The position numbers and the translations under genes were made by a program. 64,000 bases of DNA from JACPYM01 sp963699175 (GTDB taxonomy: Bacteria > Acidobacteriota > Blastocatellia > RBC074), in the NCBI GenBank assembly GCA_963699175.1, contig OY969418.1, positions 372,001 to 436,000 of the forward strand. The letters are read 5' to 3'. Shown here one piece after another: positions 19,701-26,424 of the stretch; within the stretch, counting starts at the first letter, position 1, and each line of letters begins with the position of its first letter. The notes below the pieces were generated by a model. The model was not told where the DNA came from, did no database searches, and saw only the letters and a list, made by a program, of their open reading frames with translations.

Positions 19701-20924
19701 ATCGCCTCGCCTGCGACGATTGCGGTTGATCCGACAGCCACAGTAGGCGCTGTCTTGAAGATACCGACACGCAGGCAGTTCCGTCCTGAAAATGAAGAAG
19801 GTGTGTACCGCGATGACAAGCAACCTATTCACCCACTCTACGCTTACCTCTACGGCACTGACCGCGAAGAAGGCTTGGTCGTCATTGGCAACCCGCTGGA
19901 CGAGAAAGATCACGGCCCCGGTGTGGCCACGCTGCTCGACGGTGATCCGAACAACAACTTTATCAAGCGCGCGTTGGCGTGGAATCCGAACGGTTTGCTG
20001 AAAGGCGCAAACAACATTGTCGTCACGGGCACTCACGCTTACATCACTTGCGATCAAGGTTTGGTGATCGTTGACATCAGCGAGCCGCTTAAGCCACGCG
20101 CCGTGGCGACGATTCCGTTGCGTGGCGCGCGCGCGGTGCAAGTGCAATTCCGCTATGCGTTCGTTTGCGATGCCGAGGGCGTCAAGGTCGTTGATGTGAC
20201 CAACCCGGCGCAGGCGAAATTGGTCAACGGCGCAATGGTCAGGCTGGAAGACGCGCGCAACATCTATCTGGTGCGTACATACGCGTATGTTGCAGCGGGC
20301 AAGCAAGGCTTGGCGATTCTCGACATTGAAAACCCTGAGCAGCCGAAGCTCGATCAGGTCTACAACGCAAACGGTCAAATCAATGATGCGCACGATGTGA
20401 AGGTGGGGATGACTTATGTGAGTCTGTTTGCTTACATCGCCGACGGGCATAATGGGATGCGCATTGTGCAACTGACTTCGCCGGAAGAAACGCCGGGCAA
20501 TTATGGCTTTAGCCCGCGTCCGACGCCGCGCTTGATCGCGAGCAAGCATACGCTAGGCCCGGCGTTGGCGATCTCCGAAGGGATTGATCGTGACCGCGCG
20601 ATTGACGAGGATGGCAATCAGCTTTCCGTTTTTGGACGGCGCGGCGCACGTCCATTCAATGCTGAAGAGTTGCTGCGGCTCTTTATGCGCAAGGGAGCAA
20701 CCGGGCAGATGGAGTTGTACACGGTGCCGGAAAACCGCGATCTGCGCAATCGGTATGGCGCGCCGCGCGGCAGATCTTCGACTTGGTTGAGACAACCATT
20801 GAAGCAAAACAAAGCCGTGTTGCTTGGCTTGTTAAGCTTCTCGCTTCCGCTGGCGGCGGTCTGGCTCTATCGGCGTGACCGTCGTTTGAGAAAGTGGGAC
20901 GAACAGCGGAGTGAACGGCGATGA
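16740..20924 (+). CDS. Large multihaem cytochrome c with LVIVD repeats and C-terminal anchor
   Basis: 1394 residues, starting 34 bases after the porin-cytochrome stop. An export helix (about 8-28) is followed by nine CXXCH sites near residues 95, 114, 356, 417, 570, 597, 709, 720 and 827, plus one unusual CX4CH (CGTTQCH) near 191. A CTTCD sequence near the N-terminus lacks the His and is not counted. Residues about 925-1245 contain LVIVD-type repeats (GLVIVDIS, GVKVVDVT, GLAILDIE), predicted to form a beta-propeller-like surface. The C-terminus has one membrane helix (about 1356-1376) followed by Arg-rich residues, suggesting a periplasmic body anchored in the inner membrane with the tail in the cytoplasm. 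It probably collects or relays electrons; an enzymatic role of the CX4CH haem is possible. The stop overlaps the next start by 4 bases. Confidence 0.85.
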   Translation: MKAVNPKPFKLLLILLTLCLYGFMSFPGLTLTTRAKQQTTAKDCTTCDRDAQLNRPASPCDPNLSAQESERIAKDTNRTKWTLTPCEAEIRSRGCNDCHSGIEDMHNGKISLGCIDCHGGDATVRRAVGIPFLSEPYQQLKKKAHVQPRYSDYWKDSSGNPVRPTTLTLKEDPEWMRFVNPGDLRIANLSCGTTQCHGTDVHNVKRSMMTTGSMLWEAALYNNGAFPFKNARWGESYGPDGTQQRLQTSPQPDAALTQNKGVLPYIDPLPRWEITQMGNILRTFERGGRKAAEIGNPLSEEAPGKPTQNLLSPRGLGTILATDPVWLGLQKSRLLDPMLSMMGTNDQPGDYRSSGCTACHVVYANDRDPQHSARFAEFGHTGQSFSTDAALCNAQNKGERGHPVRHQLTRAIPSSQCVVCHVHPGTNVLMTYYGSTWWDLETDAGDMYDPQKLSPEQQRNILLRNPEESALRGKWRDVSFLENLDKLNSSPMRKNTQFADFAGHGWIFRYVFKRDRKGNLLDAQDNIIDQSKVTPEMLQRATRESTDNPADRQGLPVHLKDIHLEKGMHCVDCHFKQDNHGNGKLYGEVRNAIEIDCVDCHGSVFERADPTSAKARTSAAAGGNRLLDYRMTPFNQDRFYKKNGQLYQRSAVEQGKEWEVRQIKDSIDPANSHYNEKAALAKTIHKDGKTWGPPRPGDALAHSNQNMTCFSCHLSWTPSCFGCHLKMTANQEKPMLHNEGEQELRNWVAYNFQTLRDDVFMLGKDGTVTGRRVAPVRSACAVLVSSQNALREWIYFQQQTVSEEGYSGQAFSSHFPHTVRTKETKGCTDCHLSEKNDNNAWMAMATMQGTNFYNFIGRFVYVAAGHEGYEAVVATEREEPQAVIGSTMHKIAFPEEYKKHEEHHQELKEVFEHPGNDIGDGLKFKRDIEVLNLQLRGEYLYAACGKGGFRFFDVANVDQKGFSERMTTAPFSPLGQKFYVNSKYATAIASPATIAVDPTATVGAVLKIPTRRQFRPENEEGVYRDDKQPIHPLYAYLYGTDREEGLVVIGNPLDEKDHGPGVATLLDGDPNNNFIKRALAWNPNGLLKGANNIVVTGTHAYITCDQGLVIVDISEPLKPRAVATIPLRGARAVQVQFRYAFVCDAEGVKVVDVTNPAQAKLVNGAMVRLEDARNIYLVRTYAYVAAGKQGLAILDIENPEQPKLDQVYNANGQINDAHDVKVGMTYVSLFAYIADGHNGMRIVQLTSPEETPGNYGFSPRPTPRLIASKHTLGPALAISEGIDRDRAIDEDGNQLSVFGRRGARPFNAEELLRLFMRKGATGQMELYTVPENRDLRNRYGAPRGRSSTWLRQPLKQNKAVLLGLLSFSLPLAAVWLYRRDRRLRKWDEQRSERR

Positions 20925-21433
20925 GAGTGAAACTGCTGATCGTTGTGCTTTACACAGTGGCCGCGCTGTTGGTGGCCGGGCGCGGCGCTTTGCCCACAAC
21001 GACTGCACAATCACAAACAGATAGTTCGATTATCTTGCTCAACGTGCGCGGCGTGCGCGAACGCGGCGCAGTGCGCTTCGATCATCAGGCGCATCAGGGA
21101 CGCCGCAATCCCGATCCCAACTGGCCATTTAAAGCGGGCGCGGCGGCGACTTGTTCAGGTTGTCATCACACCACTAATGAACAAGGTGTGCCGCAACTTT
21201 GGAAATGCACCGTCTGTCATCAGACCGAAGGCAAAGGCGATGGCAAATATCCGAACACGCGTTGCGGCCAGCAATGTGACAACACGGGCAATCCGAAAAA
21301 TTGTCAGTGCGATGAGTTGTACTTCGAGCGCACATTTCACGACAGTTGCATCGGCTGTCATCGTGCCAACAATCAGCAGCAGCGCAACAGCCGCGCGCCC
21401 ATCACGTGCAGCGGCTGTCACGCGTCAAAATGA
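20921..21433 (+). CDS. Periplasmic tetrahaem cytochrome c (c3/c7-like)
   Basis: 170 residues; its ATG overlaps the previous stop as ATGA, indicating translational coupling. A signal sequence (about 1-30) precedes four CXXCH sites at 78, 96, 143 and 163, with CHH at the first site and additional His (FDHQAHQG) as likely axial ligands. An extra Cys cluster (CGQQCD...CQC, about 115-130) may form disulfides. The leader, the VRGVRERGAVRFDH segment and haem spacing match the N-terminal domain of the porin fusion at 14351, so the two probably arose by duplication. It likely shuttles electrons in the periplasm. Confidence 0.9.
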   Translation: MRVKLLIVVLYTVAALLVAGRGALPTTTAQSQTDSSIILLNVRGVRERGAVRFDHQAHQGRRNPDPNWPFKAGAAATCSGCHHTTNEQGVPQLWKCTVCHQTEGKGDGKYPNTRCGQQCDNTGNPKNCQCDELYFERTFHDSCIGCHRANNQQQRNSRAPITCSGCHASK

Positions 21434-22443
21434 ATATGCGAGGCCTTAAACGAGCCATCTTGATCTTCACCAGTCTGCTGGCGTGCTGCGCCTACTTCGG
21501 CACGGGTGTGTTAAACGCCCGCTTTGCTCAGCAACCGCAAAGGGGCGGCAAGTTCCCGCACGCTAAAGCTGGCGAAAGAGGACTGAAAGGACATCGTGAT
21601 CTGGCTTGCTCCGAATGTCACTTAATCTCAACTCAACCGCCTTACACGGTCTTTGGCAAGCCCAGCCCTGAGGTAAAGGATGTGCCCCTTTCGCCGTTTC
21701 CGGGCCACGCGAGTTGCGTGCAGTGCCACAACTTCGCGCTGATGCTCTTTACCAAACCGGGCTATTGCGGGATGTGCCACGAACAGAACGCGCTCTCGAC
21801 CTCGCAGCCGATGCTGTTCAAGCAATTTCAAACGCCACGCGCGCGTAGCGATTTCGGCTCAGACTTTTCGCACGTCGCGCATCGCAAGACATTGCCCGCG
21901 GGTTTAACACTCGTGCCTGGTAATCAACGTTCAAGCGCGTTAGCACAGTCGCAACTCGCCATCGGCGCGGCCCCGCTCTGCACTGATTGCCACGCACGCA
22001 ATCAAGCGATGTCGGCTAATGCGCCCGAATTGACGATGGAGACGGGCCACGTCACTTGTTTCACCTGTCATTTGCAAAAGCCGGCGCAGACGCAAGAGTT
22101 TCCCGTGCCCGCAGATTGCAGAGGCTGTCACGTGTTGACCGAGCCGGGCGCGGCCAAACAACAAACGCCGCTGCTTTTTGCCAATGCAAAGGTGCTAGAC
22201 TTCCACCACACGGATCACGAGTTAGATACGCGTTCGGTAAAAAAGAGCGAGGCTGCGGTCAAAAAGCCCTCTGACTATCTTTGCTCCGAATGTCACAGCG
22301 CCGTCGTGCGGGCAGAGAATTTGAACGACATCAAAGCGCCTGGAACGAATTCTTGTAGCTCGTGTCACAACGAGCGCCGCAAGCCTGGCTTGCCTGAACC
22401 ACTAAGTGCCGCCGTCTTGCGGACGCTGCGACGCGATAATTGA
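21430..22443 (+). CDS. Octahaem cytochrome c
   Basis: Start ATG 21430, again overlapping the previous stop as ATGA; an upstream in-frame start would run inside the preceding gene. The 337-residue product has an export signal (about 5-32; LLAC at 16-19 might be a lipobox, otherwise cleavage after about residue 33) and eight CXXCH sites at 60, 96, 113, 184, 210, 230, 285 and 309. Scattered His pairs such as FSHVAH and DFHHTDH are suitable distal ligands. No known octahaem reductase motif (for example a CXXCK active site) is present, so electron transfer rather than nitrite or hydroxylamine chemistry is favoured. It is coupled to the tetrahaem gene and followed by the palindromic element at 22452. 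Confidence 0.88.
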   Translation: MNMRGLKRAILIFTSLLACCAYFGTGVLNARFAQQPQRGGKFPHAKAGERGLKGHRDLACSECHLISTQPPYTVFGKPSPEVKDVPLSPFPGHASCVQCHNFALMLFTKPGYCGMCHEQNALSTSQPMLFKQFQTPRARSDFGSDFSHVAHRKTLPAGLTLVPGNQRSSALAQSQLAIGAAPLCTDCHARNQAMSANAPELTMETGHVTCFTCHLQKPAQTQEFPVPADCRGCHVLTEPGAAKQQTPLLFANAKVLDFHHTDHELDTRSVKKSEAAVKKPSDYLCSECHSAVVRAENLNDIKAPGTNSCSSCHNERRKPGLPEPLSAAVLRTLRRDN

Positions 22444-22451
22444 TGTACAGA

Positions 22452-22536
22452 GTCCGGCAAGCTGTCAGAGCTTGTCGTGGGCTTCCGGTTTGACACAACT
22501 CGGAGTCAGCGACAAGCTCTCACCAGCTTGTCGGAC
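22452..22536. repeat. MITE/REP-like palindromic element, copy 2
   Basis: Second copy of the element at 14022-14107. The arms (22452-22477 and 22510-22536) start GTCCGGCAAGC and end GCTTGTCGGAC, but have substitutions and one extra base, while the 32-base spacer differs from copy 1 at only about five positions. It separates the octahaem and nonahaem cytochrome genes, only about 20 bases before the next start. Confidence 0.8.
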
Positions 22537-22557
22537 GTTTCCAAACCGAGCCGCCGT

Positions 22558-23631
22558 ATGAGAAATGCAGTAATCCATCAATACAAGCTTTTCATTCTCG
22601 TCGCTGGCGTGGCGATCTTATCCGCCAATCTGTTCGCCTGTCGCAGTTCGCAACGTACGGTCGTAGCGCCGCCCGCTGATTCACCTAAGACTACAACCCA
22701 ACCAGCCAAGCCTAGCGGCAATGATGCCAAGCTCGTCACCGATCGGCGCAAAGGCTACTTCGATCATCTGCGCAAAGAGCATCGCGTTAAACCAGACGGC
22801 CCGCTGGAAAGCTGCGCGACTTGTCACGCACGTGATGCGGCCAAGCCGACAGATGCCAAGCTGGGCCAACCGGGACGTCGGACACTTACGTGGCTGCCTT
22901 TTCACGATGCCTGCACGCAATGCCACTCGGTAGAGTCGTTTCAACTAACTGCGCCTGAGACGCTAAACTCAAATCCGCTGTGCGCGTCCTGCCATCGCGG
23001 CGGCATCACAGAAAACAATCAAGCTTTGTTGGTCAGCTATCCGGCGCGCTTGAATGAATTCGGGATAGAAGGCATTGGAGGTAACCGCCCTGGCTTTTCG
23101 CACAAGACCCATCTCAACGCGCAAAAGATGGGCGGTGACGCAGATAAGGCCAAATGCTCGACCTGTCATCAATTCGACGCGCAGGGCATACAGGGCAGCT
23201 TCCCGCATCATACGGCCTGCTTCGCCTGCCACGTACATCAAGCCCAACAGAAATTTGCTGATTGCGGCACGTGTCACATCAATACCGCACTGTCGGTTAC
23301 TTTTGTGCGCGGGCCTGAAGCGCCCTTCAAGCTCTTCAAATTCAGGCATAGTCCGACGCATCTGAAATCTTCGTGCGACCGCTGCCATCGCACGGTGGGG
23401 CCAGAGAGCGCCAAGCGCGTGGACATCATGAAAATCAGCACCGGCCAGGGACAGCGTCACACATCGGCTTGTTGGAGTTGCCATCAACAGGCTAAAGAAC
23501 CTGTGTGCACCAAGTGTCATGTCACGCCACCGACTTTCCTATCGGCATGGCTTGAGCCAAACAATCAAGTAAGCATTCAAGCCAACGCGCGTTACATCAA
23601 CTTGCTCAGCGCACTGACGCGGTTACAGTAA
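22558..23631 (+). CDS. Nonahaem cytochrome c, probable lipoprotein
   Basis: The start is set at ATG 22558; a longer frame from 22477 would start inside the palindromic element. The 357-residue product has a hydrophobic leader ending in a lipobox LFAC (Cys28), then nine CXXCH sites at 86, 119, 142, 200, 221, 236, 273, 305 and 317, with His-rich stretches between (FSHKTH, FPHHTACF, FRHSPTH) that suit bis-His ligation. A lipid-anchored multihaem cytochrome could sit on the outer membrane near the porin-cytochrome, or face the periplasm. A 204-base non-coding gap follows, with no strong terminator seen. Confidence 0.88.
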   Translation: MRNAVIHQYKLFILVAGVAILSANLFACRSSQRTVVAPPADSPKTTTQPAKPSGNDAKLVTDRRKGYFDHLRKEHRVKPDGPLESCATCHARDAAKPTDAKLGQPGRRTLTWLPFHDACTQCHSVESFQLTAPETLNSNPLCASCHRGGITENNQALLVSYPARLNEFGIEGIGGNRPGFSHKTHLNAQKMGGDADKAKCSTCHQFDAQGIQGSFPHHTACFACHVHQAQQKFADCGTCHINTALSVTFVRGPEAPFKLFKFRHSPTHLKSSCDRCHRTVGPESAKRVDIMKISTGQGQRHTSACWSCHQQAKEPVCTKCHVTPPTFLSAWLEPNNQVSIQANARYINLLSALTRLQ

Positions 23632-23835
23632 ATGCCCGGCGTTTGTAGCACATCTTCCCTTGAAGACACCTGCGCCAGCAGACATAATCTATGCCTGCTG
23701 AACTAAGATGCCCTGGAGAAGATTGTTTTATCCAGTCAGCTACTTCGTTTCGGCCAGCTCAGGATTTAACGCGCCGTCCCGCTAATAACATAGTAATAGA
23801 CGATCCTTTTTTGAACCGGCCCCGTACTTATAGCT

Positions 23836-26418
23836 ATGCCGACTGAACAAACGAGCCGTCGTGAAATCATCAACGCCATCAAGCAACTCCCTTCCATCGC
23901 TTCCCTGCTGGACGAGCACGATGGCCACTACGCCTATGAACTCGATCTGGAAGTAGTCGTCTACGGACGCAACTACAACGGCAAGAAGGTCGGCCCTTAC
24001 GTCAAGCTGCTCAACTATCAGCCGGGCGAGGTCATCTTCAATGAAGGCGATTGGGGTGGCAACACTTTCCACATCTTGGTCAGCGGCAAAGTAGACGTGT
24101 TGAAAGACAATCAGAAGGTCGCCGAATTACCGAGCGGGGCAACTTTTGGCCAGATGTCGTTGCTGGCAGGCGTGCCGCGCAACGCCACCATTCAGGTGTC
24201 GGCTAATGAGGCAGCGCAGATGCTGGAAATTCAGCGTCCCGCCTTGCGCTTGTTGCGTAAGCTGCCAAAGTTTGGCGAGGAACTGGACGAGGTTTATCGC
24301 AAGCACGGACGCGATGCGACGGTGGATGATTTGCAGGCGCAGTTCAGCCTTACGCCGGAAATGGCTACAGCCTTGAAGGAGAGCGCGCAATTCCGCACCT
24401 TCTCGAAAAACCACGTACTCTTAAGCGAAGGCGCGCCGATCACGCGTCTCTATCTCATCAAATCGGGTTGGCTGCGCCGCACCAAAAAGACTGCGCAAGG
24501 CGAGGTGGAAGCCTTTCTCGGCAGTGGCTATTGCTTTGGGCTGGAAGCGTTGAGCGATAACACAACCTGGTCTGAAACAGTCACCTTGCTGGGACGCACC
24601 GAAGTCTTTGAAATCCCGGTCGTCAGGCTACGCCAAAACAGCGAATTGGCGCGCGCGCTGGCTAATGCGCTGGCCGGTTATGTTCCAGCGCCTTTGATTG
24701 CGCAGGGCAAGGGCTTGAAACCAAAGGTGCGCAAACAGAGCTTGCGCGCGCAGCAGGAATTGATCGCCACAGGCTTAGTTGACGCGACGAACCTGCTGGT
24801 GATGGATATGGATTTGTGTGTGCGCTGCGGCAATTGTTCGATGGCTTGCCATCGCATTCACGGAAATTCGCGGTTGGTGCGACGTGGCGTGCATATCACA
24901 CGGCTGAAAAAGCCGGCCCTAAGCGCTGCGCAGAGCGTGCTCTCACCCGAAGTCTGCATGCATTGCCAAGACCCGGAATGTTTGACGGGTTGTCCAACCG
25001 GCGCGATTGAGCGGTTTGGTAAAGGGCAAATTGACATCAACACTGGCACCTGCATCGGCTGTGGCGATTGCGCTACGCAATGCCCATACAATGCCATTTC
25101 GATGATCCCGCGCGCGCAGACTAAACCTGCGCCACCGCCCAGTGGTATCAAGGCCAAGTTGCGCGATCTTTTAAGGCTCACGCCTGATCCCTTGCCACCG
25201 GCAGTAGAAACTTTTGACGATCTGGTCGCGGTCAAATGCAACCTCTGTAACGACCGCAAGACGCTCAACCCGCCGGGTAGTAAAACGCAAAAGTACAGTT
25301 GCGAAGAGAACTGTCCGACCGGCGCGCTCGCTCGCATCAACCCGCGCGAGTATTTCACCGAGATAGGCCAACTCAAGGGCTTGCTCTTCACCGGCCCGCA
25401 ACAAGCCATCGGACGCAACATCCATCTTTCCGATGGACCAAAGCGATTGCTGCACGTGTTGGGAATTTTGCTGACTGTGGTGACGACGGTGGCTACATTG
25501 ATAGGTCTTCGGCGCTATGAGTTGGGGCAACCGCTCGTTTGGATTTTGAATATACGCTGGCTGACCGGACTGGCGGGTCTGTTCGGTATCGTCGGCACAA
25601 TGCTCTATCCGTACCGGCGTGTGATCTACACGCGGCGTAAAGGGCCGCTGCGCTACTGGTTGTTGGTGCACGCCTATCTTGGCGTGATCGCCACCATTCA
25701 ACTTGTGTTGCACGGCGGCAGCCATTCGGGCGGGCTGTTAACGACGGCTTTGATGATCTCGTTCGATCTGGTCATCCTGACTGGATTGTTCGGCATTCTC
25801 TGTTATCAACTCGCGCCGCGTCTCCTCACGCAGATCGAAGGCTCGCCGCTTTTGCTCGACGACCTGCTCAAGCGACGGGCGGAGTTGCAGCAGGAGTTGG
25901 CCGAGGTATCGCAAACCGGCGCGCACCATTTCGACGCTTTGGTCAGACAAGAAATCAAACCGAAACTGTTCACGCTCAGCTATCTCTTCCGGCAGTACTT
26001 GAAGCGTGAGCCGCTCGAAGTAATGTTGCGCCGCACCAAAGGAATGTTTGCGGCTTCGGCAGTCACAGCACGCGAAGAGACGCTCAGCGAAACCTTGCAG
26101 CGTGATGGATTGGAAACGACGCTAGCCGAGGCGCGCGTCATCCTGGCCGGTAAGCAGAAAGAAGACAAGATTCTTGCGGCGTTTGCTCAACCTGAGTTTC
26201 GGAAAAAATTCAAAGCAGCCTTGGACGAAGTGCGCGAGGGCTACCGCCAAGTCGAGCAAGCCATCACAACTGCCGCGACGCTGCGGCGCATTGATGCGCT
26301 GGTCTACTTGCATCGTCTGCTAAAACTCTGGTTGCCGCCGCACGTAGCGACAACGGCGGTGATGCTGGCGTTGCTGGTGGTGCACATCATTCAAGTGATC
26401 TATTTCGCGGCGCGTTAA
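23836..26418 (+). CDS. Dual cNMP-binding, four-[4Fe-4S], multi-TM redox protein
   Basis: 860 residues. Two cyclic-nucleotide-binding-type beta-barrels come first (about 55-145 and 185-275). Next is a DmsB/NrfC-like ferredoxin region with ligands for four [4Fe-4S] clusters: C328-C331-C334-C338, C374-C377-C382-C386, C406-C409-C412-C416 and C468-C471...C489-C493. The membrane part has helices near 536-557, 575-592, 607-626, 636-659 and 838-857, with a soluble helical insert (660-835). His540, His612, His626 and His850 are candidate haem b ligands. Positive-inside charges put the sensor and FeS domains in the cytoplasm. It probably moves electrons between the quinone pool or haem b and cytoplasmic FeS carriers under control of a nucleotide signal. 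This is inference; the ligand-binding residues are not canonical enough to name cAMP or cGMP. Only 6 bases separate it from the next gene. Confidence 0.82.
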   Translation: MPTEQTSRREIINAIKQLPSIASLLDEHDGHYAYELDLEVVVYGRNYNGKKVGPYVKLLNYQPGEVIFNEGDWGGNTFHILVSGKVDVLKDNQKVAELPSGATFGQMSLLAGVPRNATIQVSANEAAQMLEIQRPALRLLRKLPKFGEELDEVYRKHGRDATVDDLQAQFSLTPEMATALKESAQFRTFSKNHVLLSEGAPITRLYLIKSGWLRRTKKTAQGEVEAFLGSGYCFGLEALSDNTTWSETVTLLGRTEVFEIPVVRLRQNSELARALANALAGYVPAPLIAQGKGLKPKVRKQSLRAQQELIATGLVDATNLLVMDMDLCVRCGNCSMACHRIHGNSRLVRRGVHITRLKKPALSAAQSVLSPEVCMHCQDPECLTGCPTGAIERFGKGQIDINTGTCIGCGDCATQCPYNAISMIPRAQTKPAPPPSGIKAKLRDLLRLTPDPLPPAVETFDDLVAVKCNLCNDRKTLNPPGSKTQKYSCEENCPTGALARINPREYFTEIGQLKGLLFTGPQQAIGRNIHLSDGPKRLLHVLGILLTVVTTVATLIGLRRYELGQPLVWILNIRWLTGLAGLFGIVGTMLYPYRRVIYTRRKGPLRYWLLVHAYLGVIATIQLVLHGGSHSGGLLTTALMISFDLVILTGLFGILCYQLAPRLLTQIEGSPLLLDDLLKRRAELQQELAEVSQTGAHHFDALVRQEIKPKLFTLSYLFRQYLKREPLEVMLRRTKGMFAASAVTAREETLSETLQRDGLETTLAEARVILAGKQKEDKILAAFAQPEFRKKFKAALDEVREGYRQVEQAITTAATLRRIDALVYLHRLLKLWLPPHVATTAVMLALLVVHIIQVIYFAAR

Positions 26419-26424
26419 ACCTCT

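Noticed and set aside
21430..22443. Octahaem protein as a nitrite or hydroxylamine/tetrathionate reductase
   Set aside because: No CXXCK or other hallmark catalytic haem motif, and the haem spacing is irregular.
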